Positions 1-8,641 of a stretch of 64,000 nt of DNA are shown here, one piece after another. Under the pieces are notes generated by a model. That model did not search any database, was not told the DNA's origin, and saw nothing but the letters and a program-made list of their open reading frames with translations. Every line of letters begins with the position of its first letter. Position 1 is the first letter of the stretch. Origin of the DNA: Rouxiella chamberiensis (GTDB taxonomy: Bacteria > Pseudomonadota > Gammaproteobacteria > Enterobacterales > Enterobacteriaceae); assembly GCF_026967475.1 (NCBI RefSeq), contig NZ_CP114058.1, positions 3,906,001 to 3,970,000 of the forward strand. The letters run 5' to 3'. A program made the translations under genes and the position numbers.

Positions 1-356
1 TGGACGCGCATGTCGGCGAAGCGCGGGGTAAAACTCTCCGGCGGTCAGCGCCAGCGCATCGCGATTGCGCGCGTGCTGCTGAAAAACGCGCCGATTCTTA
101 TCATGGATGAGGCAACGTCGGCGCTGGATTCCGAAGTGGAAGCAGCCATTCAGGAGAGTCTGGAAACCCTGATGACCCATAAAACGGTGATTGCCATTGC
201 CCACCGCCTCTCGACCATTGCCAAGATGGACCGATTGGTGGTGCTGGATCAGGGAAAATTGTCGAGATTGGCAGCCACGGCGAGCTGCTGGCGCAAAACG
301 GCCTGTACGCGCGCCTGTGGCAGCATCAGACCGGAGGTTTTGTCGGGATGCCCTGA
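1..356 (+). CDS. ABC exporter ATP-binding domain, 3' end (5' truncated, frame broken twice)
   Basis: This is the C-terminal end of an ABC-type exporter nucleotide-binding domain; the rest lies upstream of the window. The signature LSGGQRQR, the Walker B stretch [12 protein letters not shown] and the H-loop AHRLS are all readable, so it is an ATPase that powers substrate export across the inner membrane. The substrate cannot be told from this part. An extra G at about 21 (GAAC read as GAAGC) separates the residues DAHVGE from RGVKLSGG. One G is missing in the run at 252-254. With both corrected the protein runs through [17 protein letters not shown] and stops at the TGA at 354-356. The tail after the H-loop is typical of fused membrane-ATPase half-transporters (MsbA/MdlB type), which is the likely class. 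Confidence 0.8.
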
Positions 357-368
357 CTGTTCAACTCA

Positions 369-1496
369 TCAGGGCTGTTCCTGACGATAAGGCAGCGCGT
401 CGCGGGCTTCGATAGCCCAGGCGCGCACGCCTTCCCGCTCCTGCTGCAAATACTCTTCCACCGCACTGCGCAATCCGGGATGGCGCAGATAGTGCCACGA
501 GTCGGTCAGTACCGGCTCGAATCCACGAATCAGTTTATGCTCACCCTGTGCGCCGGCATCGAAACGCGCCAACCCTTTGGCGAGAACGTAGTCCATACCC
601 TGATAGAAACAGGTTTCGAAATGCAGCCGGTCGAATTCGGCGAGGCATCCCCAGTAACGTCCGTAAAAGGTGTCGCCACTGACCAGACTCAACGCCATCG
701 CGACAGGTTGCCCCCGCTGCTCGGCCAGCACCACTTGAAGATTTTCCGGCATCCTTTCGGCGAGCAGAGAGAAAAACGCGCGGGTCAGATAAGGGTCGCG
801 GCCGCGAATGTAGTAGGTATTGGCGTAACAGGCGTAGATAAAGTCCCACTGCGTTTCTGAAACCTGCGCGCCGTCGAGCCAGCGAAATTCGAAGCCCTGC
901 GCGACGACCAGCTGGCGCTCTTTGCGGATCTGCTTGCGCTTGCGGGAGGTCAGCGTATCAAGGAAATCCTGAAAATCGCGATAGCCGCGATTGTGCCAAT
1001 GATATTGGCAGCCCAACCGGTGCAGCCAGTCGGACGCTTCGCCCAGAAGCTGGTTATCGCGGCTGTCGGTAAAATTGATGTGCGCGCTCGAGAGGTTCTG
1101 CCGCTCGAGAAAATCGGGCAGCGCCTGTAGCAGTTTTTGCGCCGCGTCGGGCGCACCGAGCAGCCGTCTGCCGCCGACCGGACTAAAGGGCGCAGCGCCC
1201 AGCCATTTCGGATAATAGGGAATACGCGCGCGATAGCAGGCATCGGCCCACGCGTGGTCGAAAACATATTCGCCCGAGGAGTTGCTTTTGCGGTATCCGG
1301 GCACTGCGGCAAGCACTTTTCCGTTTTCTTTCCACAGCAGGTGCGCGCTTTTCCAGCCGGAGTCCGGTCCCAGCGATCCGCTGTCTTCCAGAGCGGTGAG
1401 AAAAGCGTAACGAAGGAAAGGTTGTCCGGCAGGAACCAGCGCATCCCACTGCTCGGCAGTCAGTTCGCCGAGATGCGCAAGGGACGTTAACGACAT
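369..1496 (-). CDS. FemAB-like GNAT-fold acyltransferase (DUF482/COG3146 type)
   Basis: An intact 375-residue protein that I recognise as the FemAB-like DUF482 family, a GNAT-fold group annotated as peptidoglycan-biosynthesis-like acyltransferases; its substrate is not established. Visible family features are an aromatic-rich N-terminal half ([25 protein letters not shown]), the central [18 protein letters not shown] stretch with a basic cluster, and the C-terminal [11 protein letters not shown] segment. There is no signal peptide, so it should be cytoplasmic. It converges on the ABC transporter gene with only 12 bp between stop codons, so the two are separate units. The start ATG at 1496 begins [12 protein letters not shown], a normal N-terminus for the family. 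Function is inferred from family only. Confidence 0.75.
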   Translation of the reverse strand: MSLTSLAHLGELTAEQWDALVPAGQPFLRYAFLTALEDSGSLGPDSGWKSAHLLWKENGKVLAAVPGYRKSNSSGEYVFDHAWADACYRARIPYYPKWLGAAPFSPVGGRRLLGAPDAAQKLLQALPDFLERQNLSSAHINFTDSRDNQLLGEASDWLHRLGCQYHWHNRGYRDFQDFLDTLTSRKRKQIRKERQLVVAQGFEFRWLDGAQVSETQWDFIYACYANTYYIRGRDPYLTRAFFSLLAERMPENLQVVLAEQRGQPVAMALSLVSGDTFYGRYWGCLAEFDRLHFETCFYQGMDYVLAKGLARFDAGAQGEHKLIRGFEPVLTDSWHYLRHPGLRSAVEEYLQQEREGVRAWAIEARDALPYRQEQP

Positions 1497-1580
1497 AGAG
1501 TTTCCCCGAAGAAAAGCAGCAAGAACCTTAGAGCATCGAATTCTGGCCGCGATACGTCAACCTCTTTTTACTCGCCATAC

Positions 1581-2384
1581 TTAGGGGCAGGTCAGTGTTG
1601 CGGTGAGAGTAGCGCGATATTTTCCGGGGGCAGCATTCTCGCCGACCTCCAATGTCAGCGGAATATCGCCCAGCCTGCGCGACGTTTTCCATGAATTGGT
1701 CGCGGAGACAAAATTCTGGGGCACGCTGATGTCCATTGCCGCGTCATTATTTAACCGCAAATGACCCCGTCGCATGGAAGACGAGGTTATCTCCACGTCG
1801 CCCTCGCCGTCGTATTGCAAGAGTTGATGATAGGTTTGGTTTACGGCGACCGGCCCGAAGGAGAGGTAATCAGGCGTCAGCCTTACCGCACATATTTCGG
1901 GTGAAGGTAGGGTGATATCTCGGACCATCAGGCTCTTTTCAACCGCATCATTTTTAATCAGCATGGTGATATCGATATGCAGCTGCTGGGGGCTTTTACA
2001 GGCATTGATAATTTCGCCTGTCAGGATAATGCGCGGCTGTACGCGCTCGTTTGGCATGTGCGGACTTAGCCAGTGACTGTTCTCCTGACCTAACTTGTTG
2101 ACGTGCTGATCTTTAAAGGTACCCAGGCTTCGCCATCCAATAATCAGGTTTCTGAATTTCACACAGTCTGCCCGCAGCGCGGTTTGAGCAAAATAAAGTT
2201 TATAATCACCCGTGAGCACAAGACCCGGAACTTGCTGTTCCTCGTCGATAACGGTTTTGCTCTCACCTCCGATATACATTTCGGCAGCCTGTGTTTCAGA
2301 TATCAAAATAAATGAAGTTAGAATGCCAAGAAAGTCATAAATAATGCTTTTATATTTTATTTTTTTGAGCGTTATTATTTGCAT
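1581..2384 (-). CDS. Fimbrial accessory subunit/adhesin-like protein (paralog of the preceding gene)
   Basis: A 267-residue exported protein, last gene of the fimbrial operon. A long hydrophobic N-terminal stretch ending near SETQAAEM is the likely signal peptide. A GAGGGATTT ribosome binding site precedes the ATG. The C-terminal half is visibly paralogous to the gene just upstream: both have a VxITSS segment, an 'IPLTL' strand and finish with PGKY followed by TATLTCP. These beta-rich modules suit a pilin-fold or adhesin subunit assembled by the chaperone and usher, but I do not recognise a named family and cannot say whether it is the tip adhesin. Its operon position after the major pilin supports a minor subunit role. 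Confidence 0.6.
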   Translation of the reverse strand: MQIITLKKIKYKSIIYDFLGILTSFILISETQAAEMYIGGESKTVIDEEQQVPGLVLTGDYKLYFAQTALRADCVKFRNLIIGWRSLGTFKDQHVNKLGQENSHWLSPHMPNERVQPRIILTGEIINACKSPQQLHIDITMLIKNDAVEKSLMVRDITLPSPEICAVRLTPDYLSFGPVAVNQTYHQLLQYDGEGDVEITSSSMRRGHLRLNNDAAMDISVPQNFVSATNSWKTSRRLGDIPLTLEVGENAAPGKYRATLTATLTCP

Positions 2385-2457
2385 AAATCCCTCTATTATT
2401 AATTAATATAAATTTTATGGCACTCGGGCAGACGTTTTAAGCTGAAAATTTACAAGA

Positions 2458-3321
2458 TTATGGGCAAGTCAAAGTCGCAGTGAGAATAGAAGCGTATTTT
2501 CCCGGCTTGGCATTTTTCGAAGCTTTTAACGTGAGAGGTATTTCGTCTTGACGGATATTAGGCGATATATTGTTCCAGTGATTGCCTAGAAAATGCGGCG
2601 TATCGGTTGTGACTTTCAGTTCTTGTGAGCCGCCTAGATAAAGCGTGCCGGGCGCGACCAAATCAGAAGACGTGATCTGGACATAACCATCATTCACTAA
2701 TTCATTGTCGATAATGACAAGCTTCTGTTCGGAGGTTCCCCCGGCAGGGACATTGCCGAAATTAACCGTTTCGGGTATGTACATCCAGCATTTTTTCTGG
2801 GCAACAATATGCATCTTATCCGCTCGCCAGACTATCGTGGTGCCCGGACCCGAAGAACTATCCGTAGAGTCGGCCCACACTTTCAACGTGACATCTTCAT
2901 CTGTATTACAGTTGTTGATTATTTTGCCCTCAAGCCTGGCACTCTGCATAACCTCGGGTGAGTTGTATCTTTGCTGGCTGGTGATTTCGCCAAAATTGCC
3001 AATATTCACGGCACGGTAATCTTCATCCGACCAGGAAATGTAACCGCTCTCAAGCGCCAGGCAGTTTTTAAGCCTCGCGTCACTTTTGCTTACAGAATCG
3101 TCAGTTCCTGCTTTATTCACCTCTGCGTGCAATCGAAACGCCGTGAATTCAAATACTGAAGAGTGACTATTGCCTGCAGGAATTCTCGTGCTGTTCTCCA
3201 TAGCGTTTTGCTTTATCTCGGTGGCAAATCCCCTCATTGGAAATCCACAGGCTGTTATATGAAATAATAACGTCAGGATTTTTATCGGCCTATTTTTGTC
3301 TTTAATCTTTATGGGTTTCAT
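2458..3321 (-). CDS. Fimbrial accessory subunit/adhesin-like protein
   Basis: A 287-residue exported protein between the major pilin and its smaller paralog. The N-terminus has a signal-like hydrophobic stretch (IKILTLLFHITACG). Paired cysteines (around LKNCLALES and INNCNTDED) resemble the disulfide-stabilised beta-sandwich of exported subunits. The end, PGKYASILTATLTCP, matches the ending of the next gene, so the two arose by duplication or share a domain. It is separated from the pilin gene by a hairpin at 3360-3382 that would lower its expression relative to the pilin. Minor pilin or tip adhesin is an inference from position and fold. Confidence 0.6.
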   Translation of the reverse strand: MKPIKIKDKNRPIKILTLLFHITACGFPMRGFATEIKQNAMENSTRIPAGNSHSSVFEFTAFRLHAEVNKAGTDDSVSKSDARLKNCLALESGYISWSDEDYRAVNIGNFGEITSQQRYNSPEVMQSARLEGKIINNCNTDEDVTLKVWADSTDSSSGPGTTIVWRADKMHIVAQKKCWMYIPETVNFGNVPAGGTSEQKLVIIDNELVNDGYVQITSSDLVAPGTLYLGGSQELKVTTDTPHFLGNHWNNISPNIRQDEIPLTLKASKNAKPGKYASILTATLTCP

Positions 3322-3359
3322 CGCGTTTATCCGCTTTTAAAAAAGCTGAAAAATAAATG

Positions 3360-3382
3360 CCGAGCCTCGATACGAGGCCCGG
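3360..3382 (-). terminator. Hairpin between major pilin and minor subunit genes
   Basis: A 10-bp stem with one mismatch and a 3-nt loop (arms CCGGGCCTCG and CGAGGCTCGG on the minus strand), followed by CATTTATTTTT. It lies 25 bp past the pilin stop. It looks like a leaky terminator or mRNA-stabilising hairpin of the kind that makes major pilin more abundant than downstream subunits. Confidence 0.6.
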
Positions 3383-3407
3383 TATAATAAAACTCTTCAA
3401 AGAGTTG

Positions 3408-3950
3408 TTAGCTATAAGTCACGGTTAATGTGATAGGCACGCTTACCTTGCCGGGTTTGACATCGGCTGCTGTACTAATCAGGCCTGCCGTAAACGTCAG
3501 TATCTGATCTTTGGTGGGTTTCAGTGAATAGGTGGCATCACCCTTGGGTTCGATAGCCGCAGGAGTGTTTCCACCGCTAATGGTCACCGCAACGCCTTGC
3601 GCGGCACCTGAGCCTGTAGCATTGGCGAAAGCTTTGCTGTTTACCGTATCGGCCGTGCCTGAAACGTTCACCACGGCGTTTTTGACCAGTTTGCCGCAAT
3701 CTTTCAAATTCAGGGCAAAATCTTTGGCACCTACCGTTTTTCCGGCCGTGGCACCAAAGGCAATACTACTGAAATCACCGAGATGTAGCTCGCTGTTGCC
3801 GCGCATATCCAGTTCACAGGTATTCTCTTTGATTTCGGCGGTAACCGTTAATACGGTTGAATTATTTGCAGCCTGGGCGCCGCAGCAGGTCGCCAGCAAC
3901 GTGGCGGCAACAATACTCAGGGTGGCTGTTTTTGGGGTAAGACATGACAT
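3408..3950 (-). CDS. Type 1-family major fimbrial pilin
   Basis: About 180 residues, the usual size of a FimA/PapA-type pilin. A signal peptide ends around CCGAQA, followed by NNSTVLTVTAEIKENTCELD, where the conserved strand carries the first cysteine; the second lies in LKDCGK. The C-terminal alternating strand ending in VTYS with a penultimate aromatic is the pattern recognised by the chaperone. I chose the ATG at 3950 (MSCLTPKT), which gives a tidy signal peptide; an ATG at 3965 (MRNLTMSC) is equally in frame. The gene follows the usher and precedes two accessory subunits. It is the structural shaft subunit of the pilus. Confidence 0.85.
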   Translation of the reverse strand: MSCLTPKTATLSIVAATLLATCCGAQAANNSTVLTVTAEIKENTCELDMRGNSELHLGDFSSIAFGATAGKTVGAKDFALNLKDCGKLVKNAVVNVSGTADTVNSKAFANATGSGAAQGVAVTISGGNTPAAIEPKGDATYSLKPTKDQILTFTAGLISTAADVKPGKVSVPITLTVTYS

Positions 3951-4026
3951 GGTTAGATTTCTCATTGATTGAGGGAGTGAAAATGCAGCCAGTTTTCTGG
4001 CCGCGTGAATAAAATTTTGGGTGGCG

Positions 4027-6633
4027 TTAACGGCACACCGCCCGGGTCCGTACCAGAGGTTGCTGGAGGGCATCTTTTGGCAGGTGATAATTCACCGTAC
4101 AGCGGCGATCGGCGGTATTGCCCCATCGGACGTCAAGGGTGCCGGTCAAGGGAAGGCCGGTCAGGTAAACCTGCCCGTCGTCGCCGACGAGGCTTGTGTT
4201 ATCGCCGGCAGAAACCGTGCTGCCAAAGGGCAGAGGTTGACCCTGATGAGTCAGACTCATTAATACGCGAACACCGGTGCGGGCCTTGAAATCGGCGCGA
4301 ACGACTGCGCCTTCGGTGGGCACGACGCTCGCGACCACGTTGTCGAGGTCGGTATGGTCATTGAGCTGATTGATGTCGAGCGCGATACGGTTTTCCTGAT
4401 AGTCACTGGCGTAAGGCACAACGGTATATCCTCGCCAGTCGGTATGAATCCCGCTGCCGGTTCTCGATCCCGATGCCTGTTGCGCCCGGCGCGGCGACCA
4501 GTACGTTGGTGCGCCCGAGCGACTGACCCAGCGTCAGCCCATCGGCATGCCACACTGCGCCGCCCGAAAAGCCGTAGCTCTCCTGATGATGATAGGCTCC
4601 GTAGCTGTAACCGGCGTTGGCGCTGCCGTAGGTACCGTTGTAGTCCAGCCCCGCATTGCCGCTGTCCCCGCCGTGACGGTCGTAACCCTGCGAGACATTC
4701 CAGCTCAGGTTATCTTCTGTCAGCGCATTGCCGCTCAATCCCGCCTGATGGGTAAAACTGCCATCATTGTTGCGGCTGGTGTTGTAGTTGGCCCAGAGGG
4801 TGTGGTGCGGCGATGTGCTGTCACCGTGGGGCAGCCAGGCGTCCAGCGGTACGGAAAATGAAACAAACACGGCTTTGTCCGCTTCCGGCTGTCCGCCGAT
4901 GCGGCTATAACCCAGAGACAGGTTGTAGCTCACGGCACCCAAAACGTTGCTGTAGCCTGCTCGCAGCGCGCGGGTTGCCGCATTGCTGTGCCAGTAGGTT
5001 TGATGTGTTGCCGTGATATACAGCGAGCCAAAATCGCCCAGCGTCTGTGAAATATTGATTTCCAGGCTGGCGCGGCGACTGTTGTAAAGGTTATAGAAAT
5101 CGATAAAAGGCCGCTTGATGGGCAGGCCATCGGCACCCACGCGGTCGTCGTCGTAACGCCAGCCGGACATCGACTTCAACGCCGTTTCATCCAGCGTATG
5201 AAACCCCTGCGTGGAGTACCGATACCCTGCCAGCTGGAAGGTCGTACCGGTGGCAACCAGCGAGCGTCCGTAAAGAAAACGTACGGATTGGCCCTGATGA
5301 CGGCTGCCGTCGTTCAATATGCTGTCGGCCTGCGTTACGTCCACGGAGACCGCGCCCCAGTGGCCCAGATTCATTCCCGTACCCAGCAGCGCCGCCTGAT
5401 AGTGACGGGCAAGCTGGATACCGCCATAGGCAGTCACGTTGTGCGGCAGTCCCCACAGCAGCGAAGCCTGCATAAATTTGGGGTTGGCATAGCGATCGCT
5501 GTTACTGCGATAAGTCCCCGTCACAAGCGCATAGCGCAGATGTCCCTCGCGCTGCAAGACGGGCAGGGAGGAATATGGCACCACAAAGTGTGCGACGTGC
5601 CCCTCCGCTTCGGTGACGGTGACCTCAAGATCGCCACCGGCAGATATCGAATACAGGTCATTGATTTCAAAAGCACCCGGCGCAACAAATGTCTGATAAA
5701 TCATATTGCCGTTCTGGCGGATTTCGACTTTTGCATTGCTGAAAGCCACCCCTTTGACCGCAGGCGCAAATCCGCGCTGGGTATCGGGATACATATTGTC
5801 GTTGCTGGCGATTTTGATGCCGCGAAACGACAGCGAATCAAAGACGTCGCCACCGGTGAAACTGTCGCCCAGCAACAATTCGCTGCGAAAGGGAATAATG
5901 GTTCGTTCTATATAGGTATCAATGTGTTGCCAATGGCTACTGTGACCCAGTTGGCTTTGATAGTCGCTCCAGTTGCTGTTGTCGCGCAGACGCCAGGCTC
6001 CCAGATTCAGGCCGCTGTCCAGACTTAAATAATGGCTGCTGCTGTTGCCGTAGCGGCCTTGATTGCTACTGCCGTTGAAGCGATAACTCAGCAGGGCCGC
6101 GTTAATCCCCTCATTCCAGCGCTCCGGCGGGATCCAGCCACGCGGCAGGTTTTTCATGGCCGCCTGTGGAATGCTGATATCCAGGCGCATTTTCTGGAAA
6201 TCGAAAGCCGTATAAGCCTGCTGAATATACATTTCCGGGGCGATACAGGCCGCGTTGTCCAATGCCGTAATTTTCGGAAAAAGAACGGTATTCACCCCCA
6301 GCGTTTCGAGGTCCGCCTTGGTCAGACAGGCCGTGAGCCCGGTGTTGTCATGCGAAGCGGCCAGAGCCAAAGGCGGCGAAACCGTGCGGGCGGGCAGCGC
6401 CGCAAAGCGCATCTTTCGCGTGAATCGCTGGATACCATTTAGAAAAATATCGACCTGATAAATGCCGGGCAACTGAGCGCCCGGCTGCTCGAAACGCGAC
6501 AGGTCGGCCACCGTTTCATCTCTACCCGCCTCCAGCATTGAAGGGTCAAAATAGAGTCCGGCATGCGCGCGGGTGGACAGCAGCAGCAGAAAAAGGTCGC
6601 CAGCGTCGTGAGGTTAACGCGACGTTCGGCCAT
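4027..6633 (-). CDS. Fimbrial outer membrane usher (FimD family), frame broken twice
   Basis: An outer-membrane usher that receives chaperone-subunit complexes and assembles the pilus. It opens with a signal peptide from MAERRVNL, continues to YFDPSMLEAG (the mature N-terminal domain), and carries usher landmarks such as RGFAPAVKG, the YDVTVTEA-like plug strand (GDLEVTVTEAEG) and the C-terminal TDWRGYTVVPYASDYQENR. The frame breaks at the A run 6590-6594 (one base too few for the signal peptide to join the mature part). It breaks again at 4459-4463, where minus-strand GAAC reads GAACC, before the C-terminal 140 residues. With both corrected the length (about 868 residues) fits the family. The start at 6633 lacks a strong ribosome binding site and is uncertain. 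Confidence 0.85.
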
Positions 6634-6786
6634 AAAGGCAATAATGTTATTGCCGCCCCTAAGAGCGGTTTTATTTAATGGATGCACTGTTATTATCTTT
6701 TATTGTAGGAAACAGACTTGCCTTCCTCGTCGGAGGAATAAAGCAGTAAACGTCTTGTCACACGATGAGGTGTATACGGACCTGTA

Positions 6787-7494
6787 TTATTGCGAAACCG
6801 TTTTATTAATAAGATTCGAGGTGCCGCCAAAATCATTAATCGCGTGGTAACTTACCCTGTTAACGGATTTCTCCGAGACTGTTTGCGATAATTGACTTTT
6901 TGGCGCAATCATTAAAGTGTCGATGTTGTGAATGCCATATTGGATGTCCGTGAGGGTGACATAATAAGGCGAGGGATTGCTGATATGTAAAAGCTGACCC
7001 GATTGCGTAAATTGCAAATCTTGAGCAGCAGTATTAATATCCTGTGTTAATCCCTGCGGGCGAACAAATAGCTTGATGCGATTCGCCGTTGCCAACAGCA
7101 ACACATTTCCCTCCTGAATTTTTGTTTTATCCAGAGAAGGAATGGCTTTTTCGACAAAATAGTACAATGACTCGCGATCGGTAGGTAAAGCGCCACCCAT
7201 GTACATGACGCGTACCACGTTCTCGTTTTTCGGGCCGCTAAGATACAGCGGGGGCGTAACGATAAAATCGGTGGTTTTATTTCCCTGCGCATCTTCAATG
7301 CGTGACTGTACTAAATAAGAGTCCGTAGAAGACGAATTCGTCAGCGACACACTGACCTGCCGTGCGCCCTGTGGATAAATAATACGGGTTCCCTGTATCG
7401 ATAATCCTCCTTCTGCCTGTGCCCGTTGAGGGGTTATTGCTGCAATAACAAGAAAGATAAAGGGTAATGGCGTATTGCCGTATTTCGAAAGCAT
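6787..7494 (-). CDS. Periplasmic fimbrial chaperone (PapD/FimC family)
   Basis: An intact 235-residue chaperone, first gene of the fimbrial operon, with a CAGGGA ribosome binding site before its ATG. A signal peptide ends at AQAEG. Domain 1 shows the edge-strand pattern (SIQGTRIIYPQGARQVSVSL), the conserved FIVTPPLYLSGPKNEN loop and the RVMYMGG strand used for donor-strand complementation. The NRIKLFVRP motif marks the start of domain 2. It binds pilin subunits in the periplasm and delivers them to the usher encoded next. Confidence 0.9.
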   Translation of the reverse strand: MLSKYGNTPLPFIFLVIAAITPQRAQAEGGLSIQGTRIIYPQGARQVSVSLTNSSSTDSYLVQSRIEDAQGNKTTDFIVTPPLYLSGPKNENVVRVMYMGGALPTDRESLYYFVEKAIPSLDKTKIQEGNVLLLATANRIKLFVRPQGLTQDINTAAQDLQFTQSGQLLHISNPSPYYVTLTDIQYGIHNIDTLMIAPKSQLSQTVSEKSVNRVSYHAINDFGGTSNLINKTVSQ

Positions 7495-7824
7495 GTTTTT
7501 CCCTGATAATATAAATTTATAAATAATGTTTAATTAAATAAAACTCTAATCGCGTGCTGTTTAATTTTTTTATTTTTGAAAAGTGAATGTAAAAGTCGAT
7601 TCATCGCCAATAATTGATCAGATGATAACGTGCAGAGAGATAAATATCTTTCTGACAAGTATGGAATCCGTCATTGAGGGTGATTAAGAGGCGGTCATGC
7701 CTTTCTTTATTTAAAACTCAAAGAGCATTAAATAATGAATGGGATTTTTGAAAGGAAATTATCGACAAGGATAAAGAAAATATTAAGAAAGGATATTGCG
7801 CGTTGTTTTTAAAAAATCTCGTGG
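7495..7824. other. Intergenic AT-rich region upstream of the fimbrial operon
   Basis: About 330 bp of markedly AT-rich DNA without a convincing ORF. It should hold the promoter and regulatory region of the fimbrial operon, which reads leftward. I saw no inverted-repeat pair suggesting a phase-variable invertible switch. Confidence 0.5.
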
Positions 7825-7854
7825 ACGCGGATAAAGCATTGTCTTTATCCGCGT
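7825..7854 (-). terminator. Rho-independent terminator downstream of wrbA
   Basis: A perfect 12-bp stem (ACGCGGATAAAG with its complement) and a 6-nt loop. On the minus strand, after a short spacer, it is followed by ATTTTTT. It sits 10 bp past the wrbA stop. Confidence 0.8.
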
Positions 7855-7863
7855 GAGCATAAA

Positions 7864-8463
7864 TCAGGATTTAAGTTTGGCTGCAATTTTCGCGACGTAT
7901 TGGCCCTGATGACGGGCAATGGCAAGCTCGCGGGAATCCGGTTGACGTGAACCGTCACCACCGGCAATGGTCGAGGCGCCATAAGGCGTGCCGCCGCCAA
8001 CCTGCGAAATATCGAACAGTTCGGCCGTGCTGTAACCGATAGGAATAATAATCATGCCGTGGTGGGCCAGCGTGGTCCAGGTGGAGGTAATTGTCATTTC
8101 CTCGCCGCCGCCGGTACCAGTCGACGTAAAGACGCTCGCGACCTTGCCGACCAGCGCGCCTTTGGCCCAAAGGCCACCGGTTCTGTCGAGGAAGTTGCGC
8201 ATCTGACCCGACATATTTCCGAAACGCGTCGGCGTCCCGACAATAATGGCGTCGTAATCGGCCAATTCTGCGGGTTCTGCAATCGGGGCCGCCTGTTCAC
8301 TCTTGCCACCGGCCGCGGCAAAAGACGCGGCATCCATGACTTCCGGGACACGTTTAATCGTGACTTCAACGCCAGCGACGCTTTTTGCACCCTCTGCAAC
8401 CGTCTGCGCCATCGTTTCAATGTGACCATACATTGAATGATAAAGTACCAGAACTTTTGTCAT
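7864..8463 (-). CDS. wrbA: NAD(P)H:quinone oxidoreductase, flavodoxin-like WrbA
   Basis: A 199-residue WrbA, an FMN-dependent NAD(P)H:quinone oxidoreductase that reduces quinones by two electrons and protects against oxidative cycling. The flavodoxin phosphate loop ([10 protein letters not shown]), the [18 protein letters not shown] segment and [10 protein letters not shown] around the flavin are all present. I start it at the ATG at 8463, which begins [10 protein letters not shown] and has an AGAGGAACC ribosome binding site; the frame is open 30 codons further upstream without support. It follows pqqF on the same strand but has its own spacing and terminator, so a link to PQQ synthesis is only positional. 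Confidence 0.93.
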   Translation of the reverse strand: MTKVLVLYHSMYGHIETMAQTVAEGAKSVAGVEVTIKRVPEVMDAASFAAAGGKSEQAAPIAEPAELADYDAIIVGTPTRFGNMSGQMRNFLDRTGGLWAKGALVGKVASVFTSTGTGGGEEMTITSTWTTLAHHGMIIIPIGYSTAELFDISQVGGGTPYGASTIAGGDGSRQPDSRELAIARHQGQYVAKIAAKLKS

Positions 8464-8641
8464 CTTTGGTTCCTCTTTTAGGGGCTGTGGTGTCGAATCT
8501 TTACCCAATAACTTTGCGAAGACGTTGCCGAGTATTCCCACGTGATGCTCCACAATGTTGGATGGACGATGAATGGAAGTTTCATCCTCGCCCCATACAG
8601 GTTAGTAAACAACCGCAATCTTTTGATTGCTTTGGTCAGTT

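Noticed and set aside
6439-6687. Separate small exported protein at the usher 5' end
   Set aside because: Its N-terminus is the usher signal peptide; a one-base correction at 6590-6594 joins it to the usher YFDPSMLEAG segment.
7495-7824. Possible invertible promoter (fim switch) upstream of the chaperone gene
   Set aside because: I found no pair of inverted repeats bracketing the region and no FimB/FimE-type recombinase gene in the window.
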